Counted from the stretch's first letter, positions 49,232-60,179 are shown. The stretch: 64,000 nucleotides of DNA from an uncultured Alphaproteobacteria bacterium (GCA_902515765.1 CABXVZ010000003.1:1-64000), one strand, 5' to 3'. Numbers and translations: made by a program. The notes: a model not told the origin generated them from the letters alone.

Positions 49232-49705
49232 ATGTTGAATAAGAAAATACTTTTTAACGCTTTAGTTTCAAGTCTTGGGGCATTTTTATGTATAACATTT
49301 TTAGCTTTTTTAAATGGCATAGACGAGTCAACATTGTGGTTAATACCTCCTTTTGGTGCCTCTATGGTTTTAGTTATGTCTGCCCATGAAAGTCCTTTAG
49401 CTCAGCCTAAAAATATTTTTTTTGGCCACACTTTGTCTGCTTTGTCTGGAGTGGCTGTAAATACTTTCATGAGTTCAAGTTTTTTGACAATCGGTATCGC
49501 AATCGGTCTGGCAATTTTTATTATGATTATAACAAAAACAGTTCATCCACCAGCTGGTGGAAACCCAATAATAGCAGTAATGGCTTCAAAATCTTTTGAA
49601 TTTATATTTATACCAGTCGCTTTAGGAGCGTTGATAATAATAATTTTTTCTTTGATATATAATAAATCTATTAAAAGAGTGTATCCTTCAAAAGAAAAAA
49701 TATAG
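49232..49705 (+). CDS. HPP-family membrane protein
   Basis: LIPPFGASMVLVMSAHESPLAQPKNIFFGHTLSALSGVAV...KTVHPPAGGNPIIAVMA (HPP motif). Confidence 0.9.
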   Translation: MLNKKILFNALVSSLGAFLCITFLAFLNGIDESTLWLIPPFGASMVLVMSAHESPLAQPKNIFFGHTLSALSGVAVNTFMSSSFLTIGIAIGLAIFIMIITKTVHPPAGGNPIIAVMASKSFEFIFIPVALGALIIIIFSLIYNKSIKRVYPSKEKI

Positions 49706-49717
49706 TGAAGAAAATTT

Positions 49718-50344
49718 TTAGATTTTTTTGAATTTTTTCTCGTTTAGAATGTCAGCAAAATTGTGATTTACATCTCTATGGCCAGCTTCATCATCTCTAA
49801 TAACTTGAACGACATCTTTTAATTTAGAATTAAGAGGCAAGTTCCAATAATTTACAGCTATTTCAGGAGCTTTTGTGTTTTCTATTTTACCGTCTTCAAT
49901 TTCCTTTAGATATTCAGTATAGCTTATTACAGCCTCTTCCTCAAAATACCCGACTATTCTATGAGCTGTTCTTTGCGAAACGATATATATTATTAAATAC
50001 ATGATTATGAATATGAATTGTGCAAATAAAATGATCAAGCGTTCAATAAAAGTAGGTTTGGCTATTTCAATAAATGTCATTAAATGCATCCTTTCATTCT
50101 CAGCCTCGTCTAAGAGAGTTTTTATCCAACCTTTATCGTCTTGCATTTTCCTTAATGATTTTAAATGAATTAACATACCTGCCACCATCCCTGGAACTGC
50201 TGCGACAGTCTCTAGAACTACAGCCCTATGTCCATATTTTTTTTTAAAAAAAGTATCGGCTAAAAATCTAAGAAACTTAGTAAAAATTAATGCTGTACGA
50301 TCACTCAAATTTTTTGGAGTATAGTGTTTTGTTGTATAACTCAT
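49718..50344 (-). CDS. aox: Alternative oxidase (AOX, non-haem diiron ubiquinol oxidase)
   Basis: All diiron motifs: LETVAAVPGM, DEAENERMHLMTF, YFEEEAVISYTEYL, IRDDEAGHRDVNHNFAD. Confidence 0.95.
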   Translation of the reverse strand: MSYTTKHYTPKNLSDRTALIFTKFLRFLADTFFKKKYGHRAVVLETVAAVPGMVAGMLIHLKSLRKMQDDKGWIKTLLDEAENERMHLMTFIEIAKPTFIERLIILFAQFIFIIMYLIIYIVSQRTAHRIVGYFEEEAVISYTEYLKEIEDGKIENTKAPEIAVNYWNLPLNSKLKDVVQVIRDDEAGHRDVNHNFADILNEKKFKKI

Positions 50345-50401
50345 GAAAATTTATTTTTTTGTGTTTATAATGTTCAAATTAACTACTGTTCAATAATTAA
50401 T

Positions 50402-50797
50402 TTAGATTAGAATAAAAACTAAGCAAAACATTTGAATAAAATTTAAAATAACTGACAAAAGATGAGAATTCTTGAATTTTTTGTGTAAATTTTGATCACT
50501 AAACTTATTTATTAGAGGCATCAATAAAAAATTTGATATAAGAAAAAGTATCGCTGTAAGGGAAATGAGGTAAAATTTAATTCCAAACATATTCAGATAA
50601 ATAAAAAAAAGAAAAACAACCAAACTTAAAAAAAAATTTATAAGATAGTAATATGGAAATATTTTCCTAATAAAAACACTATAGTTTTCTTTATTTAATG
50701 AGGAAAAAGCTACAGGTGCAACTACAAAAGAAAAGAAAATCATTATACCGAGGATAATACTTGTCAGAAAAAGACTAATATTTAAAATCACGATCAA
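50402..50797 (-). CDS. Small integral membrane protein (DUF4149/TMEM205-like)
   Basis: 131 aa, hydrophobic; FSFVVAPVAFSSLNKENYSVFIRKIFPYYYLINF. Confidence 0.6.
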   Translation of the reverse strand: MIVILNISLFLTSIILGIMIFFSFVVAPVAFSSLNKENYSVFIRKIFPYYYLINFFLSLVVFLFFIYLNMFGIKFYLISLTAILFLISNFLLMPLINKFSDQNLHKKFKNSHLLSVILNFIQMFCLVFILI

Positions 50798-50827
50798 TAA
50801 AAATAAACCAAATTTTAAAATTTACAT

Positions 50828-51097
50828 TTAAATAATTAAATATTTTGTCACGGCTAAAGATACTTTCAATTCCCTACATCTATCTAATGCTATAGCAGGG
50901 GTGATTTGGGGGTATACCCCTATCCTATAATTGTAATTGTAGCCATTTTCCTTGTAGTTAAAGTAAAATGTTTTAACGCCTGTAGATCTAACATCAATGT
51001 TAAGACCTTTTAGCTCTTTGTGATAATACCTAATTCTTTTTTCAGGTTTAGGTATCTTGTTAATACTTCCCTTGTTGAACTCAATATATTTAGTCAT
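50828..51097 (-). pseudogene. Truncated P4-type tyrosine integrase, N-terminal (DUF4102-like) domain only
   Basis: KIPKPEKRIRYYHKELKGLNIDVRSTGVKTFYFNYKENGYNYNYRIGVYPQITPAIALDRCRELKVSLA then premature end; no catalytic domain present; next to tRNA-Lys. Confidence 0.8.
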
Positions 51098-51295
51098 AGC
51101 TTCTACCTTTCTTTAAAGGCTTATGGGAAATTCTGTTCTGACTTAAAATCACTTCCATAGTTATTGTCATAAAAGCGTTGGGGGTGTGCTTAGAATCTCA
51201 GTACACCCTCAGTCCACCTTTGTAGAGAACAGTCATTCTTTTGGGGGATAAGATCTCAATACTTTGTGCAAGTTTCTCACCACTTTCTAATCAGA

Positions 51296-51344
51296 AAGTG
51301 GTGAGCCCAACAGGATTCGAACCTGTGACACCCTGATTAAAAGT
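51296..51344. repeat. Right 49-bp direct repeat within intact tRNA-Lys
   Basis: Identical to 43775-43823. Confidence 0.9.
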
Positions 51345-51374
51345 CAGGTGCTCTACCAGCTGAGCTATGGGCCC
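51299..51374 (-). tRNA. tRNA-Lys (TTT), CCA encoded
   Basis: Reverse complement GGGCCCATAGCTCAGCTGGTAGAGCACCTGACTTTTAATCAGGGTGTCACAGGTTCGAATCCTGTTGGGCTCACCA folds as a cloverleaf. Confidence 0.96.
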
Positions 51375-51393
51375 GTATAGAAATGTGAACATT

Positions 51394-51882
51394 TCAAATT
51401 TTTGATAAGAAATCAAGAACTGGTTTAGGAACACTTTTTGAAATATCACCACCCAGTTTATGAATCTCTTTGATAAACCTAGAGGAAATAAAATGATATT
51501 TTTCAGCTGACATTAGAAAAATAGTTTCTATTTCATTGTCTATTGTTCTGTTCATACCTGTCATTAAAAATTCATATTCAAAGTCTGAGACAGCTCTCAA
51601 ACCTCTGATTATTAGAGATGCTTTCTTTGATTTAACATAATGTACCAATAAATTATCAAATTTTTCTATTTCAATTTTTTTTTGAAAATCATCAGGAAGT
51701 GATTGGATTGTTTTTTTGATTAAATCCAATCGGTCATTGATAGAGATCATATGATCTTTAGATTTATTATCTGATACAGCAATTATTAGTTTATCAACAA
51801 CATTCAGGCTTCTTTGAATGATATCAACGTGCCCCAAAGTTATCGGGTCAAAAGAACCAGGATAAATTCCAATTTTTGACAT
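51394..51882 (-). CDS. coaD: Pantetheine-phosphate adenylyltransferase
   Basis: IGIYPGSFDPITLGHVDIIQRSL, IIRGLRAVSDFEYEFLMTGMNR. Confidence 0.97.
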   Translation of the reverse strand: MSKIGIYPGSFDPITLGHVDIIQRSLNVVDKLIIAVSDNKSKDHMISINDRLDLIKKTIQSLPDDFQKKIEIEKFDNLLVHYVKSKKASLIIRGLRAVSDFEYEFLMTGMNRTIDNEIETIFLMSAEKYHFISSRFIKEIHKLGGDISKSVPKPVLDFLSKI

Positions 51883-51884
51883 TT

Positions 51885-54551
51885 TTAATCTTCTAATCTA
51901 GCAACTGATACGATTTTTTCTTTAGAGTCAACTTTAAACACGGATACTCCTTGAGAGACTCGACCAACTACTCTTATATTTTCTCCCACATTACACCTTA
52001 ATAATTTACCAGTATCTGAAATCAAAGCTATATTATCTTCTAAATTAACTTTAAGAGATTGAATAACTCTGCCATTTTTTGGGGTTATTGTAATATTAGT
52101 AACTCCAGAACCCCCTCTATTAGTAATACGATATTCATATGCAGAACTTAATTTACCATAGCCATTTTCTGTAATAGATAAGAGAAACTCTTCTGTATCA
52201 GCTAATTCCTTAAATTTTTTGTTAATTTTTGATGGATCTTTTTTTGCTTCACTCTTAGCTTTTAAATAAGACTCTCTAACATCAATGGAAATTTTGTTAT
52301 GAAGTAAACTTGAGATGGACACAACTTTGTCATCTTTGGCTAACTTAATTCCTCTTACACCCGCAGAACCCAAACCAGAGAACTCTCTTAAATCTTTAGT
52401 TGCAAAACGAATAGATTTTCCATTTGTGGTTGCTAACTGCACATCATCATTTTCTATAACTGAAATTACGCCAATTAAACGATCTCCAGTTTTAAGTTTA
52501 ATAGCTGTTTTACCAGATCTAGATAATTTACGTGTACCACTCATCGCTACATCTTTTAATTTATTTTTTCGAATATTTCCCAAGCTAGTGGCAAAAACCA
52601 AATTATAGTTTTCAAAGTCACCTATGTCTTTTGGAAGTGTTAAAATAGATGAAAGTTTTTCATTTTTGGAAATAGGTATTAAATTAACTATAGCTTTACC
52701 TCTAGATGTAGGGGTGCCAGCAGGTAATTCATATGCCTTCATTGAATAAACTTTACCAACAGAAGTGAAGAATAATATCGTGTCTCTTGTTGTAGCCGCA
52801 AAAACCTGTTCTAGAAAATCTTCATCTCTAGTAGTCATAGCATTTTTACCTTTACCGCCTCTTTTTTGGACTTTGTAAGAGGATTTAAGTACGCGTTTAA
52901 TATAACCCTGATGAGAAACTGTAACTACAACATCTTCCTCAACTATTAAATCTTCCGTATCAACTTCTTCTAAGTCATGCTTTTGAATTTCAGTTTTTCT
53001 AGGTGTTGCAAAATTATTTTTAATTTCTATCAGTTCATCTTTTAAAACTTTTAATAATTGTTTATTAGAATTTAGAATTTTTAAGTAGCCATTAATATCA
53101 TCAATCAAAGATTTTAAGTTATTAAAGAGATCGTCTCTTTCTAGAGCTGTAAGTTTTTGTAATCTTAATTCCAGAATAGCTTTTGCCTGGTCTTCGTCTA
53201 AAGAAATCTTTGATGAAGAAGATTTAAAACTAGGATTAATTAACTTTATATATTGCGTAATATTAGATTTTGCAGTCCATTTAGTAGAAAGTAATTTTGT
53301 TTTAGCTTCAGCTGGATTTTTAGACTTTTTAATTAAATTAATAATTGTGTCAATGTTATTAACCGCAATTGATAATCCTATTAGGATGTTGGCCTTTTCT
53401 CTTGCCTTATTAAGTTTAAATACCGTTCTTTTAGTAATGACATCTTTTCTAAAATCTATGAAATAAGATAAACCATCTTGTAATGTAATAGTTACAGGTT
53501 TGGTTTCTTTTAAAGCTAGCATGTTACTACTAAAAGAAGATTTTAATGGAGTATATTGAAATAGTTGATTTTTAATAATTTCTGGGACAGCTGAAGATTT
53601 TAATTCTACAACAATTCTCACACCTTCTTTGTTAGACTCATCACGGATATCACTAATCCCTTCAATAGTTTTATTATTAACCACATCAGCAATTCTTTCT
53701 AAAAGCTTTGATTTATTTTGTAGATAAGGAATTTCAGTAATTACTATTGCATTTCTAGTTTTAATTTTTTCTTCATGAAGTTTTGATAATACTGTAACGC
53801 TCCCTCTACCTGTTTCATACATTGAATTTAGTCCAGCAGTGCCAGAGATAATAGCACCAGTAGGAAAATCAGGGCCTTTAACTATCTTATGAAGTTGCTT
53901 TGATGTCGTATCTGGTTCATCAACTAAAAGAAGAGTTGCATCAATAATTTCACCTAAATTATGAGGTGGAATGTTTGTAGCCATACCAACAGCAATACCA
54001 CTCGCTCCATTAACGAAAATATTTGGAAATCTTGATGGAAGAAATTTTGGTTCTGTTAACGTCTCGTCGTAATTGGGGCGAAGTTGAACAGTTTCATATT
54101 CTAACTCCTCTAACATAAATGAAGATACTTTATCGAGTCTAGCTTCTGTATATCTCATAGCTGCTGCTGGGTCACCGTCCATAGAGCCATAATTGCCCTG
54201 ACCATCAATTAATGGAAGTCGCATAGTAAAATCTTGAGCCATACGAACCATAGCCTCATAAATCGAAGAATCACCATGTGGATGATACTTTCCCATAACG
54301 TCTCCAACTATTCTTGCAGATTTTTTGTAGGGTTTATTATGATGATAGGAAGCCTCATACATAGAATAAAGAATTCTTCTATGCACTGGCTTTAATCCAT
54401 CTCTCATATCTGGTAAAGCCCGAGATACAATTACACTCATGGCGTAATCTAAATAACTTTTTTCTAATTCATCGGTAATACTAATATTAGGATAAACGTT
54501 GGTGTCCAATACATCTAACTGCTTTGAAATTGTTTTTTTCTTCTTTGCCAA
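51885..54551 (-). CDS. gyrA: DNA gyrase subunit A
   Basis: [51 protein letters not shown], GyrA C-terminal repeats ([15 protein letters not shown]). Confidence 0.98.
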   Translation of the reverse strand: MAKKKKTISKQLDVLDTNVYPNISITDELEKSYLDYAMSVIVSRALPDMRDGLKPVHRRILYSMYEASYHHNKPYKKSARIVGDVMGKYHPHGDSSIYEAMVRMAQDFTMRLPLIDGQGNYGSMDGDPAAAMRYTEARLDKVSSFMLEELEYETVQLRPNYDETLTEPKFLPSRFPNIFVNGASGIAVGMATNIPPHNLGEIIDATLLLVDEPDTTSKQLHKIVKGPDFPTGAIISGTAGLNSMYETGRGSVTVLSKLHEEKIKTRNAIVITEIPYLQNKSKLLERIADVVNNKTIEGISDIRDESNKEGVRIVVELKSSAVPEIIKNQLFQYTPLKSSFSSNMLALKETKPVTITLQDGLSYFIDFRKDVITKRTVFKLNKAREKANILIGLSIAVNNIDTIINLIKKSKNPAEAKTKLLSTKWTAKSNITQYIKLINPSFKSSSSKISLDEDQAKAILELRLQKLTALERDDLFNNLKSLIDDINGYLKILNSNKQLLKVLKDELIEIKNNFATPRKTEIQKHDLEEVDTEDLIVEEDVVVTVSHQGYIKRVLKSSYKVQKRGGKGKNAMTTRDEDFLEQVFAATTRDTILFFTSVGKVYSMKAYELPAGTPTSRGKAIVNLIPISKNEKLSSILTLPKDIGDFENYNLVFATSLGNIRKNKLKDVAMSGTRKLSRSGKTAIKLKTGDRLIGVISVIENDDVQLATTNGKSIRFATKDLREFSGLGSAGVRGIKLAKDDKVVSISSLLHNKISIDVRESYLKAKSEAKKDPSKINKKFKELADTEEFLLSITENGYGKLSSAYEYRITNRGGSGVTNITITPKNGRVIQSLKVNLEDNIALISDTGKLLRCNVGENIRVVGRVSQGVSVFKVDSKEKIVSVARLED

Positions 54552-54560
54552 TGATTTTAT

Positions 54561-55028
54561 TTAAAAAGGAATATCATCATCAAGTTGTTCAGCTGTAGAG
54601 TTATCTGAACCACCTAAAGCTTCATCAGCTGCAGATTCTAACTGATTAGTATTTTCTTCGGTGACTGGAGATTGAGAACGTGAATCTAGCATCGTCATTA
54701 CACCAGAATAATTTGGGACTACTACCTCTGTGGTGTATTTATCAATGCCGTTATTATCTGTCCATTTACGAGTTTGTAATTGTCCTTCAATATAAACTTT
54801 GGAGCCTTTTTTTAGATATTTCTCACAAATATCAGCTAGTTTATCGTTAAAAACAACTACCCTATGCCATTCAGTCTTGTCTTCTAACTGTTGTGTCTCT
54901 TTATTCCTATATTTTGTTGATGTAGCAATAGAGAAACTAGCAAGTCGAGAACCTGCCGACGTAGCTCTAATGTCGGGATCTTTACCCAGGTTACCAAGAA
55001 GAATTACTTTATTTACTGATCCAGCCAT
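54561..55028 (-). CDS. ssb: Single-stranded DNA-binding protein
   Basis: VNKVILLGNLGKDPDIR, TEWHRVVVFNDKLADICEKYLKKGSKVYIEGQLQTRKW, C-terminal DDDIPF. Confidence 0.98.
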   Translation of the reverse strand: MAGSVNKVILLGNLGKDPDIRATSAGSRLASFSIATSTKYRNKETQQLEDKTEWHRVVVFNDKLADICEKYLKKGSKVYIEGQLQTRKWTDNNGIDKYTTEVVVPNYSGVMTMLDSRSQSPVTEENTNQLESAADEALGGSDNSTAEQLDDDIPF

Positions 55029-55084
55029 GATTTTTTTAATAAAAATATAATATATATTAATTCAACATTTTTGAAACTTAATTA

Positions 55085-57886
55085 ATGAAAAATCAGTCAC
55101 CTCTTACTCACATTATTGTTCATAATGCTCATGAACATAATCTTAAAAATATAAATCTTAGTTTACCAAAAAATAAATTAGTTGTGATTACTGGTGTAAG
55201 TGGATCAGGAAAGTCAACTTTAGCTTTCGATACAATCTACGCAGAAGGCCAAAGAAAATATATCGAATCACTTAGTGCCTATGCGAGACAGTTCTTAGAT
55301 ATGATGGATAAACCCAAGGTTGATAAAATTGAAGGATTATCTCCAGCTATTTCTATAGATCAAAAAACAACTTCAAAAAATCCTCGATCCACTGTTGGAA
55401 CAGTAACAGAAATATATGATTACCTGAGAGTGCTCTATGCAAGAGTGGGAATACCCTACTCACCTGCAACTGGAAAACCTATTAGAGGTCTAACGAGCTC
55501 TGAAATAATAGATGAAATTGAAAGTAAATTTTTAGAACAAAAAATAATGATTATGTCTCCTTTAATAAAAGGAAGAAAAGGGGAATATAAAAAATTATTT
55601 GATGAATATTTTAAAAAAGGATATGAAAGATTTTTTATAAATCAAAAAGTTTATCAAAAAAATGAAATTCCAGAGTTAAGTAAAAATTATAAACATAGTA
55701 TTAGTGTTATAATTGACAGAATTATACCTTCTCTAGAGAATAGAGATAGATTGGCTAATAGTATTGAAATTAGCTTAAGTGAAAGTAATGGTAGTGTTGA
55801 AGTCTATAGTGTTGAAACTGAGGATTTAATAAATTTTTCAAATAAATTTATGTGCCCTGTTAGTGGTTTTAGTATTGATGAAATTGAACCAAGATTATTT
55901 AGCTTTAATAATCCTTATGGTGCTTGTAAAAAATGTGATGGTCTAGGTGAGGTTGATGCATTTGATGAAGACATTCTAATACCTGATAAAAATTTAAGTT
56001 TTAATGATAACGCTGTAAATTTTTGGTCAGAAAAAGCTAAATCAAGAATAAATCCAAAATTAAAAAAACTATTTCAATCCAAGAAATATGAAAAAATAAT
56101 ATGGTCAAAGTTACCAAAAGTATTTCAAAATGAAGTACTCTTTGGAGGTAAAGATTTTGAAGGATTAATAAATATTATGGATAATATTTATGATGGAACA
56201 TCCAGTTGGTGGAGGCAATGGGAACTAGAAAAATTTAGAAATTCTAAAATTTGTAAAGAGTGCCTGGGCAAAAGATTAAATGAAAAGGCACTATGCGTAA
56301 AAGTTAACGAATTAAATATCAGTGATTTTACTTCACTGAGTATTAATGAGTCACTTAATTGGATAAATAAATTTGAAAATAATTTATCCGAACAAAAAAA
56401 AATGATTGCAGCACCACTCAAGAAAGAAATATATTCTAGATTAAATTTTTTAAATGAAGTGGGATTAAACTATTTAAGCCTATCAAGAAAAAGCTCTACA
56501 CTTTCAGGTGGAGAGTCGCAAAGAATAAGACTAGCAAGTCAGATTGGTTCGGGATTAACTGGAGTAACTTATGTTCTTGATGAGCCTTCTATAGGCTTAC
56601 ATCAAAGAGATAACCAAAAATTAATAAATACTCTAAAAAACTTAAGAGATTTAGGAAATTCAATAATTGTTGTTGAGCACGATGAAGACATAATTAAGGA
56701 AGCAGACTATGTAGTTGATATTGGAAGGTACGCAGGTATTAATGGAGGAAGTATAGTTGCAGAAGGTAGCTTTGATATGGTCTTAAGAAGTTCGAACAGC
56801 TTAACCGGAGACTATATAAAAGGATTAAATACAAGATATCCAAGCTCCATTAACAAAAAAATATCTCAAGATTTTATTGAAATTAAAAAAGCTCATGGAA
56901 ATAATTTAAAAGAAGTAGATGTAAAATTTCCACTAGGAAAATTTATTGCAGTAACTGGTGTTTCAGGAAGTGGAAAATCTACTTTGATTAACGAAACATT
57001 ATATGGAGCAACAAATAATAGGATTTACGAAAAAATAATTAAAACACTTCCTTATAAAGACATCAAAGGTATTGAGAATATAGATAAGGTGATAAATATT
57101 GACCAATCGCCTATTGGAAGAACGCCACGCTCAAATCCGGCCACCTATGTAGGATTATTTACTCCTATTAGAGAATGGTTTGCAAACTTACCAGAAGCCA
57201 AGGTAAAAGGGTTTAAACCAGGAAGATTTTCTTTTAATGTGAAAGGTGGAAGATGTGAAAGTTGTGAAGGAGATGGTCTTAAAAAAATTGAAATGCACTT
57301 CTTGGCTCCAGTATACGTAAAATGTGAAGTCTGTGATGGAAAAAGATACAATAAAGAAACTTTAGCAGTTCAGTATAAATCAAAAAATATAAGTGATATA
57401 CTTAATATGACAGTTGATGACGCATGTGAATTTTTCTCATCTAATCCTCAAGTATTTTCTAAGTTAAAAACACTTAATGATGTTGGGCTAGGTTATATCT
57501 CTATAGGTCAAGCCGCTACTACATTATCTGGAGGTGAAGCTCAAAGAATTAAACTTTCCAAGGAGTTGTCAAAAAGACAAACAGGTAAAACACTTTATAT
57601 TTTAGATGAACCCACTACTGGTTTACACTTTGATGATATTAAGAAACTTTTAGAAATTCTTCACAAACTAGTCTCTTATGGAAATACTGTTATTGTAATC
57701 GAACACAACTTAGATGTCGTGAACACCAGTGATTGGATAATTGATTTAGGTCCAGAAGGTGGAGAAAAAGGTGGTCAAATACTCTTTGAAGGTCTTCCTA
57801 AAGACATAATTAAAAGAAAAGAAAATCAAACAGGTATTTATTTAAAAAAATATCAGGAATCTCTTGCTTTAAGTACAGCCTCGTAA
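55085..57886 (+). CDS. uvrA: Excinuclease ABC subunit A
   Basis: AHEHNLKNINLSLPKNKLVVITGVSGSGKSTLAFDTIYAEGQRKYIESLSAYARQFL; STLSGGESQRIRLASQIGSGLTGVTYVLDEPSIGLHQRD. Confidence 0.98.
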   Translation: MKNQSPLTHIIVHNAHEHNLKNINLSLPKNKLVVITGVSGSGKSTLAFDTIYAEGQRKYIESLSAYARQFLDMMDKPKVDKIEGLSPAISIDQKTTSKNPRSTVGTVTEIYDYLRVLYARVGIPYSPATGKPIRGLTSSEIIDEIESKFLEQKIMIMSPLIKGRKGEYKKLFDEYFKKGYERFFINQKVYQKNEIPELSKNYKHSISVIIDRIIPSLENRDRLANSIEISLSESNGSVEVYSVETEDLINFSNKFMCPVSGFSIDEIEPRLFSFNNPYGACKKCDGLGEVDAFDEDILIPDKNLSFNDNAVNFWSEKAKSRINPKLKKLFQSKKYEKIIWSKLPKVFQNEVLFGGKDFEGLINIMDNIYDGTSSWWRQWELEKFRNSKICKECLGKRLNEKALCVKVNELNISDFTSLSINESLNWINKFENNLSEQKKMIAAPLKKEIYSRLNFLNEVGLNYLSLSRKSSTLSGGESQRIRLASQIGSGLTGVTYVLDEPSIGLHQRDNQKLINTLKNLRDLGNSIIVVEHDEDIIKEADYVVDIGRYAGINGGSIVAEGSFDMVLRSSNSLTGDYIKGLNTRYPSSINKKISQDFIEIKKAHGNNLKEVDVKFPLGKFIAVTGVSGSGKSTLINETLYGATNNRIYEKIIKTLPYKDIKGIENIDKVINIDQSPIGRTPRSNPATYVGLFTPIREWFANLPEAKVKGFKPGRFSFNVKGGRCESCEGDGLKKIEMHFLAPVYVKCEVCDGKRYNKETLAVQYKSKNISDILNMTVDDACEFFSSNPQVFSKLKTLNDVGLGYISIGQAATTLSGGEAQRIKLSKELSKRQTGKTLYILDEPTTGLHFDDIKKLLEILHKLVSYGNTVIVIEHNLDVVNTSDWIIDLGPEGGEKGGQILFEGLPKDIIKRKENQTGIYLKKYQESLALSTAS

Positions 57887-58725
57887 TTAAGATCCCCTAC
57901 TATACCCAATACAAGAAATAACGAAGAATAGGTTCCTATTAAAACACCAAATATAAAAACAATAGGCATTTCTGTTAAATTTACAGGAGCTAAGATTACT
58001 AAACAAATTAATGCAAGAATTGTTGTGAAACTCGTTAAGATAGTTCTTCTTAAATTAAGTTTAATTGAATTATTCACATTTAATTCAAAACTATTCTTAT
58101 TATTTTCATCAGAGGTGATAGTTCTCAATCTATCAAATAAAACTATTGTATCATTGATACTATAGCCTGCTATTAAAAGTAAGGCTGCGATCATGGTTAA
58201 ATTGAATTCAATATTGAAAAGAGACATAAATCCAATAGCTATAAAAACATCATGAATTAAAGCAAAAATACCTGAAGCTGCAAATTGCCAATCAAATCTA
58301 ATCCATATATAAAATGCTATTACTAATAAAGATGAAGCAAGCGCATATATAGAATTTTTAATAAGTTCATTACTGAATGTTGGTTCCATATATTCAGATA
58401 AGAGAATTTTCATATCAGGATTTTCATTAATAACTTTATTAATTTCTTCAATAAATGTTGGATTATTCGGACCAGTCTCAATTCTAATAGTGTAGACATC
58501 ACTACCTATTTCCTTTTTGATTAAAATTTCTCTATCAGAATCAAGAATATCAAAAATTTGAGATATTTGGTTACTTTCTAATTGAGTTTTAACTTCAAAG
58601 TTTAGTCCTCCCTTAAAATCTATACCTAAATTTAAACCCTTAAAAAATATAACTATTATTGTGAATAATAGCAGTAGTGTAGAAATGATATAAGATTTAT
58701 TTTTAAATAAGTAAAAATTTATCAT
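57853..58725 (-). CDS. secF: Protein translocase subunit SecF
   Basis: GLNLGIDFKGGLNFEV, AGYSINDTIVLFDRLR, NNSIKLNLRRTILTSFTTILALI. Confidence 0.96.
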   Translation of the reverse strand: MINFYLFKNKSYIISTLLLLFTIIVIFFKGLNLGIDFKGGLNFEVKTQLESNQISQIFDILDSDREILIKKEIGSDVYTIRIETGPNNPTFIEEINKVINENPDMKILLSEYMEPTFSNELIKNSIYALASSLLVIAFYIWIRFDWQFAASGIFALIHDVFIAIGFMSLFNIEFNLTMIAALLLIAGYSINDTIVLFDRLRTITSDENNKNSFELNVNNSIKLNLRRTILTSFTTILALICLVILAPVNLTEMPIVFIFGVLIGTYSSLFLVLGIVGDLNYEAVLKARDS

Positions 58726-60179
58726 TTTTGAAGTCCTAGATATTTTTCAGGGGTTGCGTTTAAAAAGAATTTTAAAATAATGTAGGTAACAATTAAGGAA
58801 GATATAATTCCAATTATTAATGAAATTGAGAAACCTCTAATCGGCCCAAAACCGAAAGCAAAAAGAAATATAGCAGCAAAAAGGGTTGTAAAATTTGAGT
58901 CTAGAATAGTTATATATGCAGCATTAAAACCATCGCTCTTTGGATTATCTGATTTTAATTTGAAGTTTTCTCTTATTCTTTCAAAAATTAATACATTAGC
59001 ATCTACACACATACCAATTGTTAAAACAATTCCTATTACACCTGGTAGCGTCAAAGTGGTTTTTAATAATGACATGAGTGCAAATAAAAGACCTAAACAG
59101 CTTATGATCGTGATCACTGTAAAGAGACCTGATATCTTGTAATAGATGATCATGAAAAGTGTGATGGCTATCAAAGCAATTACAGATGCATAAACACCTT
59201 TTCTAACTCCCTCTTTGCCAAGAGTTGGTCCAATTTGCTTTTCTTGTATAATAGTAATGTCTGTTGGCAGAGAGCCAGACTTTAAGATAATAGCTAAATT
59301 GTTAGCAGATTCATTAGAAAATCCACCAGATATTTGACCACTGCCGCCAGTAATAGCTTCTCTAATTACAGGAGCAGTAATCAAAGCACCATCTAAAACA
59401 ATAGCAAATCGAGTGCCAACATTTTCAGAGGTCATTTGAGCAAATAAATTAGAGCCTTCTTTGTTGAAAGAGAAAGCTACAACAGGTTCGTTTTGATTAT
59501 ACTGCAAAGATGCATCTTGAAGATAATCACCAGTTAAATTTGGTATTTCTTGAACTCTTATTTCTTCACCTGTGTCCTCATTTATAAAAATTTTTGAACT
59601 TACAAGGGATTTTTTTTGTAAATGAAAGGTTAACTTAGCAGTTTTTGAAATCACTTCCTTAACATTGTTATCTAAATTTCCAGGGATTTCTAAAAGTATT
59701 TTATTCAAACCTACTTTTTGAATAGATAATTCCTTATTTCCAAGAAAATCGACTCTAGATCTAACTACTTCTACAGCATTTAAAGTCATATCTGAAAGAG
59801 ATTGATTAAAACTTTTTTTAGATATCTTGTAAGTTATTCCCTCGGGAGATTTATCTTCTACCTCAAGACCAATGTTTTGAAGTAGTATATTATTAATTTT
59901 TTCTAAATCTTGGTTAGATGGAATAAACAAAGTACCTTGATCAATAAATGACTCAACATTGTAGTCATTTTCAAATGCTTGAGAGGTTTTAGTCAGTAAA
60001 TTATCTAGATATTCATCTTCATTTAGTTCTAAGAGATAAGAGTAACCACCTTGTATATCTAATCCAAAATTAATTTTATTGCTATCTTGGTTATCTATAA
60101 AATTTGGCTTTATAAAATAGAAACAAAAAAATACAAGCAATAAAGAAAGCCAAAATCTCCATTCCTTGAGCACTAACAT
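58722..60179 (-). CDS. secD: Protein translocase subunit SecD
   Basis: NFGLDIQGGYSYLLEL, VVRSRVDFLG, GMCVDANVLIFERIRE. Confidence 0.97.
   Translation of the reverse strand: MLVLKEWRFWLSLLLVFFCFYFIKPNFIDNQDSNKINFGLDIQGGYSYLLELNEDEYLDNLLTKTSQAFENDYNVESFIDQGTLFIPSNQDLEKINNILLQNIGLEVEDKSPEGITYKISKKSFNQSLSDMTLNAVEVVRSRVDFLGNKELSIQKVGLNKILLEIPGNLDNNVKEVISKTAKLTFHLQKKSLVSSKIFINEDTGEEIRVQEIPNLTGDYLQDASLQYNQNEPVVAFSFNKEGSNLFAQMTSENVGTRFAIVLDGALITAPVIREAITGGSGQISGGFSNESANNLAIILKSGSLPTDITIIQEKQIGPTLGKEGVRKGVYASVIALIAITLFMIIYYKISGLFTVITIISCLGLLFALMSLLKTTLTLPGVIGIVLTIGMCVDANVLIFERIRENFKLKSDNPKSDGFNAAYITILDSNFTTLFAAIFLFAFGFGPIRGFSISLIIGIISSLIVTYIILKFFLNATPEKYLGLQK

Larger units (their letters stand above)
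43778..51299. mobile_element. Decayed tRNA-Lys-associated integrative island (~7.5 kb)
   Basis: Bounded by the 49-bp tRNA-Lys 3'-end duplication; integrase N-terminal remnant next to the intact tRNA; accessory cargo between. Confidence 0.8.

Noticed and set aside
51885-54551. GyrA quinolone-resistance substitution (HGDSSIYE, E at the position equivalent to E. coli D87)
   Set aside because: Serine at the S83-equivalent is retained and Glu is a conservative change that may be natural for the lineage; no evidence for resistance.
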